Shown here one piece after another: positions 30,882 through 41,269 of a stretch of 64,000 nt of DNA. Below the pieces are notes generated by a model. It searched no databases. It was given only the letters and a program-made list of their open reading frames with translations, and was not told where the DNA came from. Source of the DNA: Serratia surfactantfaciens (GTDB lineage Bacteria > Pseudomonadota > Gammaproteobacteria > Enterobacterales > Enterobacteriaceae); assembly GCF_001642805.2 (NCBI RefSeq), contig NZ_CP016948.1:4154001-4218000 (forward strand). The letters are read 5' to 3'. Position numbers and translations under genes: made by a program. The stretch's first letter is position 1; every line of letters begins with the position of its first letter.

Positions 30882-31577
30882 TCACACCGGCGGCAGATCG
30901 AACAGCAGGATTTCGCTCTCTTCGTCGGCCTGAATCGACAGCGTTGATTCATCCCAAACCGCAAATGCATCGCTGATGCCGGCGGCCTGGCCGTTGACCG
31001 AGACCTTGCCGCGCACCACCTGGATCCAAATGCGGCGGCCGGTGTCGATCGCGTATTCCGCCTGTTCGCCTTTATTCAGCGCCCAACGCGACAGCGTCAT
31101 ATCCTGGAACACCTTCAGCGAACCGTCGCGCGCATCCGGCGACAGCACCAGCTGACGACCTTGCGGCGCGTCGAACATGCGCTGCTCGTAGCGCGGCTCC
31201 AGCCCGACCTGATCCGGAATGATCCAAATCTGGTACAGATGCAGCGGGCGATCCTGGTTGGCGTTGTACTCTGAGTGACGTACCCCGGTGCCCGCACTCA
31301 TGATCTGGAATTCGCCGGCCTGGATCTGCTCCTTATTGCCCATGCTGTCCTGATGTTCCACCGTGCCGCTCAGCACGTAGGTCAGGATTTCCATGTCTTT
31401 ATGCGGGTGAGTACCGAAACCCTGCCCTGCGTCGATCATGTCTTCGTTGATCACCCGCAGCGCCGAGAACCCCATAAAGTTCGGATCGTAGTAGTCGGCA
31501 AATGAGAAGGTGTGCCAGCTATCCAGCCAGCCATGATTGGCGTGGCCGCGGTCTTCCGCTTTACGTACATAAATCAT
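30882..31577 (-). CDS. yhhW: Quercetin 2,3-dioxygenase / pirin-like protein YhhW
   Basis: The ATG at 31577 gives 231 residues, the E. coli YhhW length; a TTG two codons earlier is unlikely. It is a bicupin of the pirin family that binds one metal in the N-terminal cupin. The ligands His57, His59, His101 and Glu103 (THPHKD, RHSEYN) are intact. The E. coli homologue has quercetinase activity in vitro; the natural substrate is unknown. It is placed next to ryhB and yhhY, as in E. coli. Confidence 0.95.
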   Translation of the reverse strand: MIYVRKAEDRGHANHGWLDSWHTFSFADYYDPNFMGFSALRVINEDMIDAGQGFGTHPHKDMEILTYVLSGTVEHQDSMGNKEQIQAGEFQIMSAGTGVRHSEYNANQDRPLHLYQIWIIPDQVGLEPRYEQRMFDAPQGRQLVLSPDARDGSLKVFQDMTLSRWALNKGEQAEYAIDTGRRIWIQVVRGKVSVNGQAAGISDAFAVWDESTLSIQADEESEILLFDLPPV

Positions 31578-31730
31578 ATTCAACTCTCCTCAATGTTTTT
31601 TTACAGTCTAGTCCTGCCAGCAGAATAAGAAAGCGTAAAAAACTCATGCCTCTGTTCAAAAATTTCGATGGAATGAAACAGCGGAAGGGCAGCGGATTTG
31701 TTGAAGGCAGAAGCGGCTGAAAAAAGGGCA

Positions 31731-31842
31731 AAAAAAAAGCCAGCACCCGAGCTGGCTAAGTAAACACTGGAAGCAATGTGAGCAATGTCGTGCCTTCGCA
31801 GTGAGAGTATCAAGGGTTGATGCCCTCCCCGGAACGCATCGC
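31731..31842 (-). ncRNA. ryhB: Small regulatory RNA RyhB
   Basis: The minus strand carries the highly conserved RyhB pairing core GCACGACATTGCTCACAT, continuing TTGCTTCCAGT, at about 31768-31796. It ends in a terminator stem GCCAGC/GCTGGC (31739-31756) followed by nine T. A start near 31842 (GCGATGCG) would give about 110 nt, somewhat longer than the 90 nt of E. coli. RyhB with Hfq represses mRNAs of iron-using proteins when iron is scarce. Synteny with yhhW and yhhY supports the call; the exact 5' end is not proven. Confidence 0.95.
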
Positions 31843-31861
31843 AATAATAATCATTATCATT
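31843..31861. promoter_or_regulatory. Fur box at the ryhB promoter
   Basis: AATAATAATCATTATCATT (19 bp) closely matches the Fur consensus dyad (GATAATGATAATCATTATC). It abuts the inferred ryhB start. Iron-loaded Fur would repress the RNA. Confidence 0.88.
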
Positions 31862-31967
31862 CGCACCTGTAAAGCGTTTTTTTTGACCCATTGAAATAAT
31901 ATTGACTCAAGGCAGTAAACGGATAAATTCAGAGGTTATTCAACCGGTAAGCGACAGGAGCAGCGAC

Positions 31968-32483
31968 ATGAGCGAGATCGTGATACGCCACGTGGAAACA
32001 ACCGATGCACAAGCCCTGCATCATCTTTATTCTCAGACGCCCGTCTATCGCGATACGCTGCAGCTCCCGCTACCGTCCGTCGAGTCCTGGCAGAAACGCC
32101 TCGCCAATCCCGAACCGGGCACGCATAACCTGGCGGCCATCATCGACGGGCAGCTTGCCGGCCAGTTGGTGGTGATGCTGAATCAGCGCGTGCGCCGCCG
32201 CCACGTGGCCACCTTCGGCATCGGCGTCGATCCGCGCTACCACGGCAAAGGCGTCGGCAGCCGTCTGATGCAGGCGATGATCGACCTGTGCGACAACTGG
32301 GCGGCCATCGAGCGCATCGAACTCACGGTGTTCACCGACAACCCGGCGGCCATCGGGCTGTACCGCAAATTCGGTTTCGAGATAGAAGGCACCAGCCGCG
32401 CCTTCGCCATGCGCGACGGCGTGCTGGTCGACGCCTACCATATGGCGCGTTTTCGCACCGGGCAGCCGCGCGGCGATGCGTGA
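31968..32483 (+). CDS. yhhY: GNAT-family N-acetyltransferase YhhY
   Basis: The ATG at 31968 with AGGAG seven bases upstream gives 171 residues. The protein begins MSEIVIRHVETTDAQAL. It has a GNAT fold with the acetyl-CoA loop (VDPRYHGKGVGSRLM, about residues 86-100) and the C-terminal NPAAIGLYRKFGFEIEG. The E. coli homologue acetylates free amino acids such as phenylalanine and methionine. It shares its upstream region with divergent ryhB. Its last 8 bases overlap the next gene. Confidence 0.93.
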   Translation: MSEIVIRHVETTDAQALHHLYSQTPVYRDTLQLPLPSVESWQKRLANPEPGTHNLAAIIDGQLAGQLVVMLNQRVRRRHVATFGIGVDPRYHGKGVGSRLMQAMIDLCDNWAAIERIELTVFTDNPAAIGLYRKFGFEIEGTSRAFAMRDGVLVDAYHMARFRTGQPRGDA

Positions 32484-33657
32484 TCTCATCCACTGGCAGG
32501 GGCCGCTGCGGCGGCCCCTGAATATCAACCGCCGAACCTTTTTACAGGCGCTGGCCGGCCTGACCGCTGCCGCCGGCATATTCTCTCCTCTCACCCCATT
32601 AGGTGCCGCTATGCCAACTTCCGCCGCCGGGCGCCCAGGCGCCCGCAACCTGATTACCGATGTACCGGGCCTGAAGGTCGGCGTGGCGCAAGACAGCCGG
32701 GTACGCACCGGCGCGACGGTGATCCTGCCGGATAGCCCGGCGATCGCCGCCGTGGATGTGCGCGGCGGTGGCCCCGCCCCCCGGGAAACCGACGCGCTGG
32801 GTGAAGACAATCTGGTGCAAACCGTCGATGCGCTGACATTCAGCGGCGGTTCGGTTTACGGCCTGGCGGCGGCGGACGGCGTCGCGGCCTGGTTGGGGCA
32901 ACAGGGCCGGGGCTACGCGCTGCGCCCGGCGCCTGGCGTGCCGGTCTCCCCTATCGTGCCCACCGCCTGCCTGTACGATCTGGCCAACGGCGGCGACAAA
33001 AACTGGCAGCTCACGCCGCCGTATCGCCAGTTGGGCATCGATGCGGTCGGCAAGGCCGGATTGGACTTTCCGCTGGGCAGCGTCGGTGCCGGCTATGGCG
33101 CCATGACCGGCATGGGCAAGCTGAAAGGCGGCCTAGGCTCGGCGTCGATCGTCACCGCCAACGGCGCTACCGTCGGCGCGCTGGTCGCGGTCAACAGTCT
33201 GGGCTCGGTGGTGGCGCCCGGCACCCGCGCCTTCTGGGCGACACCCTATGAGATCGACGGTGAATTCGGCAACGGCGGTGCGGCGGCACTGGCGCAACTG
33301 CGCGCTCAGGGCGAAGACTGGATGGCGCAAGAGCCGCAGGGCGGCAGAAAAAACACCACTCTGGCCTGCATCGCCACCGATCTGGCGCTGACGAGAGTGG
33401 AGTTGAAACGGGTGGCCATCATGGCGCAAGACGGCATGGCGCGCGCCATCCGCCCGCTGCATAGCCCGTTTGACGGCGACGTAGTGTTCGCCCTGTCCAC
33501 CGGGCAGCGCGAGGTACAGGGCAGCCGTGAACTGGCGGTGCTGCAAATCGGCGCGCTGGCGGCGGACACGCTGGCTCGGGCGATCGCCCGTGGCGTGCAT
33601 GCCGCCACGCCGTGGCCGGGCAGCCAGGTCGTAACCTGGCAAACGCTCGGCGGTTAA
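32476..33657 (+). CDS. Tat-exported P1 (S58-type) peptidase/amidase
   Basis: 393 residues. A twin-arginine signal is visible (N-R-R-T-F-L at residues 18-23, then a hydrophobic stretch to about 45), so export in folded form is expected. The rest is the DmpA/NylC family of self-cleaving N-terminal nucleophile hydrolases: residues 53-110 contain ITDVPGLKVGVAQD and VRGGGPAPRETD. The conserved cleavage region is KNTTLACIATD; Thr294 after Asn293 is the predicted nucleophile by analogy with NylC. Family members hydrolyse beta-peptides, aminopeptide amides or cyclic amides; the substrate here is unknown. The start overlaps yhhY by 8 bp, suggesting coupling. Confidence 0.85.
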   Translation: MRDLIHWQGPLRRPLNINRRTFLQALAGLTAAAGIFSPLTPLGAAMPTSAAGRPGARNLITDVPGLKVGVAQDSRVRTGATVILPDSPAIAAVDVRGGGPAPRETDALGEDNLVQTVDALTFSGGSVYGLAAADGVAAWLGQQGRGYALRPAPGVPVSPIVPTACLYDLANGGDKNWQLTPPYRQLGIDAVGKAGLDFPLGSVGAGYGAMTGMGKLKGGLGSASIVTANGATVGALVAVNSLGSVVAPGTRAFWATPYEIDGEFGNGGAAALAQLRAQGEDWMAQEPQGGRKNTTLACIATDLALTRVELKRVAIMAQDGMARAIRPLHSPFDGDVVFALSTGQREVQGSRELAVLQIGALAADTLARAIARGVHAATPWPGSQVVTWQTLGG

Positions 33658-33673
33658 CACGCCGCCATAAAAC

Positions 33674-33696
33674 AAGGGGCGCCAGCGGCGCCCCTT
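33674..33696. terminator. Bidirectional terminator between the P1 peptidase and iolE
   Basis: A perfect 10-bp stem AAGGGGCGCC/GGCGCCCCTT with a 3-nt loop between two convergent genes. On the minus strand it is followed by TGTTTTAT. Confidence 0.85.
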
Positions 33697-33718
33697 AATC
33701 GTTATTGACCCTCACCGC

Positions 33719-34615
33719 TTAAATCCCGGCGGTTTCCCGAATATAGCGGCGTGCCTTCACCGCATACTCGAATGGGTTGGCCAGCGCCGGATCCTGCTCG
33801 GCCTCCACCACCATCCATCCCTTGTAACCGCGCTCGTCCAGCAGCTTGAACACCGGTCTGAAGTCGATCACTCCATCACCCGGCACGGTGAAGGTGCCCT
33901 TCTTCACGCCGTCTAGGAAGCTCAGCTTGTTGGCCTTCACTTCCGCTACCACCTCATCGCGCACGTCCTTCAGATGGACATGGTTGATGCGCGGCAGATA
34001 CTTCTCCAGGATCGCCATCATCGCCTGCTGGCTGCCTTCCGAATAGTAGGCGTGGCCGGTATCGAACAGCAGGTAGACGTCGTCGTTGACCATGCTCATG
34101 TAACGGTCGATTTCGGCCGTGGTCTGAATGCCGGTGCCCATATGGTGGTGCAGACAGACCTGCATGCCTTTGCCAGCGGCGATCTTCGCCAAATCGTTGT
34201 AACCGTCGGCCACGCGCTGCCACTCTTCATCGCTGAAGTAAGGCTTCTCTTCGAACACCCCTTTGGTGGTGCCCTGAATGCTCTTGCTCTGCTCGGAACA
34301 GCCGATCACCCTGGCGCCCATGGCATGCAGGAAATTCATGTGGTTGATAAATTCATCGATGGTTTTGTCTTTCTGACCGTCGGCGAAAAAGGTGCTGAAC
34401 CAGGCGTTGCAAATCTGGATGCCGCGAATATCCAGCATTGGTTTCAGCACCGCCGGATCGCGCGGGTATTTGCTGCCCACTTCGCTGCCGGTGAAGCCGG
34501 CCAGCGCCATTTCGCTGACGCACTGCTGGAAGGTGTTTTCCTTGCCCAGATCGGGCATGTCGTCGTTGGTCCAGCCGATCGGCGCAATGGCCAATTTCAC
34601 GTTGTCTTTATTCAT
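33719..34615 (-). CDS. iolE: Myo-inosose-2 dehydratase IolE
   Basis: The ATG at 34615 ([15 protein letters not shown]) gives 298 residues, the usual IolE length. It is a TIM-barrel metalloenzyme dehydrating 2-keto-myo-inositol to the diketone (3D-trihydroxycyclohexane-1,2-dione), step 2 of inositol breakdown. Typical motifs are [11 protein letters not shown] at the N-terminus, [12 protein letters not shown] in the middle and HVHLKDVR near residue 230. It is the last gene of the iolD-iolG-iolH-like-iolE operon. Confidence 0.95.
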   Translation of the reverse strand: MNKDNVKLAIAPIGWTNDDMPDLGKENTFQQCVSEMALAGFTGSEVGSKYPRDPAVLKPMLDIRGIQICNAWFSTFFADGQKDKTIDEFINHMNFLHAMGARVIGCSEQSKSIQGTTKGVFEEKPYFSDEEWQRVADGYNDLAKIAAGKGMQVCLHHHMGTGIQTTAEIDRYMSMVNDDVYLLFDTGHAYYSEGSQQAMMAILEKYLPRINHVHLKDVRDEVVAEVKANKLSFLDGVKKGTFTVPGDGVIDFRPVFKLLDERGYKGWMVVEAEQDPALANPFEYAVKARRYIRETAGI

Positions 34616-34674
34616 GGTCTGCCTCGGTCCTTGGAGGGCCGCCGGTGCACACGCCACCGGCGAGCCGAATAAGA

Positions 34675-35559
34675 TTATTTGCCCAACAGCTCTCTCTCGA
34701 TGCGTTCTCTGGTCGCCACCGCCTGGCTCGGCATCTTTTCCGGGTAGCCGAACAGCGAGGTGCAGATAATCGATTCGCCGCCGGCCTTGAAGCTGCGGTT
34801 GGCGAATTCCATGTCGCGCAGCGTCTGGAACAGGGCATCGAAGTCCACCTCGCCTTCGCCGATGCCGACGTGCTGGTGCACGGCGGCGTCAACGCCCGGC
34901 GGGTTGACGATATAGCGGCAATGCTTGGTGTGGTTCATGGTGTCGGCGATCAGCACGTGGGACAGATCGTCCCCGGCGTACTGCAGCATGCCGGCCACGT
35001 CGCCTTGCCCCTTGTCGTAGTAGAAGGTGTGCGGCACGCTGTAGAGGTATTTGACGTGATCGCTGCGCAGCGACTTCACCAGATCGGCGGTTTCGTTGCT
35101 CAGCTCGCAGAAATCCCAAGGGTGCGACTGGATCTCCATGCGGATGCCCTCGCGCTCGACGATCGGCAGCAGCTCCTCCATCGAGCGATACCACAGCTCC
35201 TCGCAGATCTCCGGCTCATTGGGGTTGCCCGCCAGTTCGGTGTTGATCACCTGCACGCCCATCTCCACCGCGATTTCGATCATCCGCCGCCAGTTTTTGA
35301 CCGCCGCCTGGCGGCGATCTTCTCCCGGCCCGGACCAGCGATACACCACGATAAATGAGGAGATCTCCACGCCGGTCGCTTTCAAGGCGTTTTTATACTC
35401 CGCCATGATTTCGCGGCTGGCCTTCGGATGTTTGTAAAACGGGTTGATCTGCGGGTGCGGCGACTGCTCAATGTACTTATAGCCCCAGTCCGCCACCTGC
35501 TGAACCATTTTGGTCACGCCCAAATCCCGGATAACGTCGACATCAAAAGCGATCTTCAT
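34675..35559 (-). CDS. IolH-like sugar phosphate isomerase/epimerase family protein
   Basis: 294 residues from the ATG at 35559, which has GAGGAG in front; the GTG two codons upstream would overlap that site. It is an AP-endonuclease-2/xylose-isomerase-like TIM barrel. The metal-binding pattern is preserved in [19 protein letters not shown] and [10 protein letters not shown]. Position inside the iol operon and similarity to IolH of other bacteria suggest a role in inositol or scyllo/chiro-inositol isomer handling; the reaction is not established. Confidence 0.8.
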   Translation of the reverse strand: MKIAFDVDVIRDLGVTKMVQQVADWGYKYIEQSPHPQINPFYKHPKASREIMAEYKNALKATGVEISSFIVVYRWSGPGEDRRQAAVKNWRRMIEIAVEMGVQVINTELAGNPNEPEICEELWYRSMEELLPIVEREGIRMEIQSHPWDFCELSNETADLVKSLRSDHVKYLYSVPHTFYYDKGQGDVAGMLQYAGDDLSHVLIADTMNHTKHCRYIVNPPGVDAAVHQHVGIGEGEVDFDALFQTLRDMEFANRSFKAGGESIICTSLFGYPEKMPSQAVATRERIERELLGK

Positions 35560-35598
35560 GGTCACTCCTCTGCAATCGTGGTTACGCGCTACGAGCGG

Positions 35599-36630
<1,032 letters not shown>

Positions 36631-36647
36631 TTATGTATGAAAACGAA

Positions 36648-38588
36648 TCAGTAATCGCGCGCCTTATCGATGTTTTCCTGCAGCTTGCGCGCCACTGCGA
36701 CGATTTTCTCGCTGTCGGCCACCTGAGCGCCGCCCACGCGCCACCAGCTGAGATACTTGTGCACCATGGTCTTCGGCAGCACCTTGATATCCAGCAGCGT
36801 GGATACGGTTTGCCTGCGGGCGTCGGCCAGCGCGTCGAGCAGCTGCTGTTCGGTGGTGACGCGATAGGTTTTACAACCGTAAGCTGCCGCCAGCATGGCG
36901 AAATCGACCGGCACCAGTTTGCCGTCGAGCTTGCCGCCCTGTGGATTGCGGAAGCGGAACTCGGTGGTATAGCTGTCCATGCCGTGTTCCATCTGCAGAT
37001 TGTTGATGCAACCGTTGGTCATGTTGTCGAACAGCACCACGTTGATCTTGCAGCCTTCCTGAATCGAAGTGACCAGTTCGGAATGCAGCATCATGAAGGC
37101 GCCATCGCCCACCATCGCGTACACCTCGCGCTGCGGCTCGGCCAGCTTGACCCCCAATGCGGCGTTGACCTCGTACCCCATGCAGGAGTAGCCGTATTCC
37201 ACGTGGTAACCATGCTCGCCGTGGTTGTGCCAGACCCGCTGCAGATCGCCCGGCAGGCTGCCGGCGGCGGCGACGATCACGCTGTCCGGCGGCAGTTCGC
37301 GGTTCAGCACTCCCAGCACCCGGCTCTGGGTCAGAGCCGAGTCGGTCTGGGCGATAAATTCGGCGAACACCCGCTCACGGTCGAGGTGATCGTCTATCTC
37401 CGGCACAAAGCCTGTACCGCTGTATTCCACCGAGTAAACACGCTCGCTCTCTTCGCGCTGGGCACCGCGCGCCGCGGCGATGGCATCGCCCCAGCCGGCG
37501 CGATAATCGGCCTGTGCCAGCAGCGCGCCCAGCGCGTTCAGGGCCTCGCGGGCGTCCGCCAACACCTGCACGCCGTCGAGCTTGCCGGCGTCGAAGGCGC
37601 TGACGTTGATATTGAGGAAGCTGACGTCCGGGTGTTGGAACAGCCATTTGGACGAGGTGGTGAAATCGGTGTAACGGGTGCCGACGCCAATCACCAGATC
37701 GGCCTGCCGGGCCAGCGTGTTGGCCGCCAGGCAGCCGGTTTCGCCGATGCCGCCGAGGTTGAATTCATGGTCGCTCGGCACCGTGCCTTTGCCGGCCTGG
37801 GTCTCGGCGAACGGAATGCCGAAGCGCTCGGCGAATTCGCGCAGCGCCCGCCCGGCCTGCGAGTACTTCACGCCGCCGCCGCACACCAGCAAGGGTTTGC
37901 GTTTGGCCGTCAGCAGCGCCAGCGCGTCCGCCAACATGCCGTCGGTCGCCGGGCGGCGATCGAGCCGGTGCACCCGCTTTTGGAAGAAATAGTCGGGATA
38001 GCCGTAGGCTTCCCCCTGCACGTCCTGCGGCAGACACAGCGTTACCGCGCCGGTTTCCGCCGGATCGGTCAGTACGCGCATCGCGTTGATGCAGGCGCTC
38101 ATCAGCTGTTCCGGCCGCACGATGCGGTCCCAATACTTGCTCACCGCACGGAACGCGTCGTTGGTGCTGATGCTGAGATCGTAAGGCTGTTCGATTTGCT
38201 GCAACACCGGGTCCGGCTGGCGGGAAGCGTAAACGTCGCCCGGCAGCAGCAATAAAGGAATGCGGTTGGCAGTGGCGGTGGCCGCGGCGGTGATCATATT
38301 GGCGGCGCCGGGGCCGACCGATGAGGTGCAGGCGTAGATCTGCCGGCGCAGTTTCTGCTTGGCGAAGCCGATCGCCGCGTGGGCCATGCCCTGTTCGTTG
38401 CGGCCCTGATGCACCCGCAGTTCACCGCTATCCTGCTCCAGCGCTTGCCCCAGCCCCAGCACGTTGCCGTGGCCGAAAATCGCGAAAATGCCCGCGACGA
38501 ATTTGGTTTCCACCCCGTCGGCCAGCAGATACTGGTTATCGAGAAATCTGACGAGCGCCTGCGCCATGGTTAGCCTGATCTTGCCCAT
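36648..38588 (-). CDS. iolD: 3D-(3,5/4)-trihydroxycyclohexane-1,2-dione acylhydrolase IolD
   Basis: A 646-residue thiamine-diphosphate enzyme that opens the ring of the IolE product to give 5-deoxyglucuronate. An N-terminal Pyr domain, a central domain and a C-terminal PP domain are present. The ThDP motif is [16 protein letters not shown], followed by [10 protein letters not shown]. It is the first gene of the minus-strand iolDG(H)E operon and faces iolC across a 545-bp regulatory gap. Confidence 0.95.
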   Translation of the reverse strand: MGKIRLTMAQALVRFLDNQYLLADGVETKFVAGIFAIFGHGNVLGLGQALEQDSGELRVHQGRNEQGMAHAAIGFAKQKLRRQIYACTSSVGPGAANMITAAATATANRIPLLLLPGDVYASRQPDPVLQQIEQPYDLSISTNDAFRAVSKYWDRIVRPEQLMSACINAMRVLTDPAETGAVTLCLPQDVQGEAYGYPDYFFQKRVHRLDRRPATDGMLADALALLTAKRKPLLVCGGGVKYSQAGRALREFAERFGIPFAETQAGKGTVPSDHEFNLGGIGETGCLAANTLARQADLVIGVGTRYTDFTTSSKWLFQHPDVSFLNINVSAFDAGKLDGVQVLADAREALNALGALLAQADYRAGWGDAIAAARGAQREESERVYSVEYSGTGFVPEIDDHLDRERVFAEFIAQTDSALTQSRVLGVLNRELPPDSVIVAAAGSLPGDLQRVWHNHGEHGYHVEYGYSCMGYEVNAALGVKLAEPQREVYAMVGDGAFMMLHSELVTSIQEGCKINVVLFDNMTNGCINNLQMEHGMDSYTTEFRFRNPQGGKLDGKLVPVDFAMLAAAYGCKTYRVTTEQQLLDALADARRQTVSTLLDIKVLPKTMVHKYLSWWRVGGAQVADSEKIVAVARKLQENIDKARDY

Positions 38589-39133
38589 TTACTCACCCTT
38601 TAGATTGAGGGCCGCCCCGGAAAGGGCTCGCGCCGAGCCGACAATCCCGTGTTTGTGTTACGCGGCGGCAGCTATTATCTTGAGCAAGCGATGCCCGCTG
38701 CTCACGAAGTCGACAACCTGAAACGTGAAGCGATTATAAACAAATATATTTTTCATAAAATCACATTACAGAAGAAACATTTCATTTTGCGATAAAGATC
38801 GCATATTGCATGAAAAGCCCGTTTCATCTCGTGGCTTGGCCTTCACCGGCTTCACGCCGCGTATCAGCCGGTAAAGCCATCGACGCGCAAGGCGACAGCC
38901 TTTTATCCTGCCGTCACGCCCCTTTTCCGCGCGCCCCTGGCCGCCGTTTCACAGCCGCTTCATCGGCTTTTTCCTCTCCTTTGTCGATGTTTTAAACGCA
39001 TCACATTTTTGGGGTGTAAATTTCATTCTATATTGAAATTGAAATTTTCATTCCTCATACTGTCCACATGCTTCCAGCAGGGCGCCACGCTCGGGCCGCC
39101 GCCGGAGTTTTGCTTAAACAGAAGGAAACGGGT
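38589..39133. promoter_or_regulatory. Divergent iolD/iolC control region with IolR-like dyads
   Basis: 545 bp without a supportable gene. It has AT-rich flanks around a GC-rich centre. Dyads built on TGAAA/TTTCA occur: ATGAAA-N6-TTTCAT at 38810-38827, ATTTCA-N8-TGAAAT at 39020-39039 and TGAAA-T-TTTCA at 39040-39050. Similar elements stand before iolA and iolR. They are candidate operators for the RpiR-type regulator encoded downstream. Confidence 0.5.
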
Positions 39134-41065
39134 ATGGCTACACAAGAAAAACAGCTTGATGTCATTTGTCTCGGGCGCATCGCCGTCGATTTCTATGCTC
39201 AGCAGATCGGCGCGCGTCTGGAAGACGCCGGCACATTCGCCAAATACCTCGGCGGCTCTTCCGGCAACGTGGCCTACGGCACCGCCATTCAGGGGTTAAA
39301 ATCCGGCATGCTGGCGCGCGTCGGCGACGAGCACATGGGCCGCTTTTTGCGCGAAGAGCTGCAGCGCGTCGGAGCCGATACCCGCTGCTTGATCACCGAT
39401 AAACAGCGGTTAACCGGCCTGGTGATCCTCGGCATCAAGGATCAGGAAACCTTCCCGCTGATCTTCTATCGCGAAAACTGCGCGGACATGGCGCTGACGC
39501 CGAGCGACATCGACGAATCCTACATCGCCTCTTCGCGCGCGCTGGCCATCACCGGCACGCACCTGTCGCACCCGAACACCCGCGCCGCCGTGCTGAAGGC
39601 GCTGGAATACGCGCGCCGCCACGGCCTGCGCACCGCGCTGGACATCGATTATCGCCCGGTGCTGTGGGGGCTGACGTCGCTGGGCGACGGCGAAACCCGC
39701 TTTGTGGAATCAGACCAGGTAACCCGCGAACTGCAGGAGGTGCTGCACCATTTCGATCTGATCGTCGGCACCGAAGAGGAGTTTCATATCGCCGGCGGCA
39801 GCACTGATACACTGACGGCATTGAAAAACGTGCGCCGCACCACGGCAGCCACGCTGGTGTGCAAGCGCGGCGCGCAGGGATGCTCCGTGTTCGAGGGCGA
39901 GATAGCCGACAGCTGGACGCAGGTGAAGCTGCACGCCGGCGTGCGGGTTGAGGTGCTGAACGTACTGGGGGCCGGCGACGCGTTTATGTCCGGCCTGCTG
40001 CGCGGCTATCTGAACGATGAGGGCTGGGATCAGGCCTGCCGTTACGCCAACGCCTGCGGCGCATTGGTGGTCTCGCGCCACGGCTGCGCGCCGGCCATGC
40101 CGACCAAACGGGAGCTGGACGACTATCTGCAGCGTGAACAGCAGGTCACGCGCCCAGACCGCGATGCGCGTCTGAACCACCTGCACCGGGTCACTACCCG
40201 CAAGCAACAGTGGCCGGAACTGTGCGTGTTCGCCTTCGATCACCGCAAGCAGTTGGCGGACATGGCGCGCGAGGCCGGCGTCGGCGAGGAACGCATCCCG
40301 CATCTGAAAACCCTGCTGCTCACCGCAGCGCAACAGGCTGCCACACAGGCCGGCCTCAACGGCAACAGCGGCATTCTGGCCGACACCACCTACGGGCAGG
40401 CGGCGCTGAACGAAATCACCGGCCAGGGATGGTGGATCGGCCGGCCGGTAGAGCTGCCCAGCTCGCGCCCGCTGCGTCTGGAGCACGGCAATATCGGCTC
40501 GCAGTTGATCGACTGGCCGCAGGAGCACGTGGTGAAGTGCCTGGTGTTTTATCACCCGCATGACGCTGCGGAACTGCGCCGCGAACAGGATGAGCTGATC
40601 GCCGACGTCTACCGCGGCTGCTGCAAATCCGGCCATGAGCTGCTGCTGGAGGTGATCCTGCCGGACAGCAACGCCGACAAGGACGAACGTTATTACCTGG
40701 AGATGATTGAGCATTTCTACCAGTTGGGCATTCAGCCGGACTGGTGGAAACTGCCGCCGCTGAGCGCGGAAAACTGGCGGCGGGTCGGCGCGCTGATCGA
40801 CAGCTACGATCCATTCTGCCGCGGCGTGCTGATCCTGGGGCTCGACTCCCCTGAGGCGGTGCTGAAGGCGGGCTTTGCCGCCGCCGCAGATGCGCGTTGG
40901 GTGAAAGGTTTCGCCGTCGGCCGCACCATCTTCGGTCAACCTTCGCGCCGTTGGCTGCAGGGGGAACTCGACGATGCGGCGCTGATCGAGCAGGTGAAAC
41001 AAAAATACCTGACGCTGATCGATTTCTGGCGCCAGTACCGCCCGCAGACGAGCGGCGCTCACTGA
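39134..41065 (+). CDS. iolC: 5-dehydro-2-deoxygluconokinase IolC fused to a DUF2090 domain
   Basis: The ATG at 39134 (after AAGGAAACGGGT) gives 643 residues. Residues about 8-335 are a PfkB-type kinase (GRIAVDFYAQQ start, GGSSGNVAYG substrate loop, GAGDAF signature at 279-284) that phosphorylates 2-deoxy-5-keto-gluconate. Residues about 350-640 are a DUF2090 domain, an aldolase-like TIM barrel. This long form is common in Proteobacteria. The fused domain may be the 2-deoxy-5-keto-gluconate-6-phosphate aldolase (IolJ role), as no separate iolJ was seen here; that role is inferred. Confidence 0.93.
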   Translation: MATQEKQLDVICLGRIAVDFYAQQIGARLEDAGTFAKYLGGSSGNVAYGTAIQGLKSGMLARVGDEHMGRFLREELQRVGADTRCLITDKQRLTGLVILGIKDQETFPLIFYRENCADMALTPSDIDESYIASSRALAITGTHLSHPNTRAAVLKALEYARRHGLRTALDIDYRPVLWGLTSLGDGETRFVESDQVTRELQEVLHHFDLIVGTEEEFHIAGGSTDTLTALKNVRRTTAATLVCKRGAQGCSVFEGEIADSWTQVKLHAGVRVEVLNVLGAGDAFMSGLLRGYLNDEGWDQACRYANACGALVVSRHGCAPAMPTKRELDDYLQREQQVTRPDRDARLNHLHRVTTRKQQWPELCVFAFDHRKQLADMAREAGVGEERIPHLKTLLLTAAQQAATQAGLNGNSGILADTTYGQAALNEITGQGWWIGRPVELPSSRPLRLEHGNIGSQLIDWPQEHVVKCLVFYHPHDAAELRREQDELIADVYRGCCKSGHELLLEVILPDSNADKDERYYLEMIEHFYQLGIQPDWWKLPPLSAENWRRVGALIDSYDPFCRGVLILGLDSPEAVLKAGFAAAADARWVKGFAVGRTIFGQPSRRWLQGELDDAALIEQVKQKYLTLIDFWRQYRPQTSGAH

Positions 41066-41086
41066 CAGCGAGAAGCGAGTTCACGT

Positions 41087-41125
41087 CCCCTTAAGGCCAT
41101 TTCGCCGCTTTAAGGGGATTTTTTT
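41087..41125 (+). terminator. Terminator after iolC
   Basis: Stem CCCCTTAA/TTAAGGGG (41087-41094 and 41110-41117) around a 15-nt loop that can itself pair, then seven T. A strong plus-strand terminator. Confidence 0.88.
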
Positions 41126-41177
41126 GCCAATTTTCTGTGAAGTCGCGCAACGTGCGATCGAATAAATCGCTTTTTGA

Positions 41178-41192
41178 GGAAATGAAATTTCC
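41178..41192. promoter_or_regulatory. Candidate operator at the iolR promoter
   Basis: GGAAATGAAATTTCC, perfect 6-bp arms with a 3-bp spacer, about 80 bp before iolR and just upstream of a -10-like TAAAAT at 41203-41208. It would fit autoregulation. Confidence 0.4.
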
Positions 41193-41269
41193 GCTCCGTC
41201 TGTTAAAATACCCTGTCAATATGTCAGGCGTCAGGCCAATGCGCCTTCACCCCACTGCGAGCCGAATGG

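Noticed and set aside
31502..31891. Short frames on both strands across the ryhB locus
   Set aside because: They cross the RyhB core, its terminator and the Fur box; the sRNA explains the conservation.
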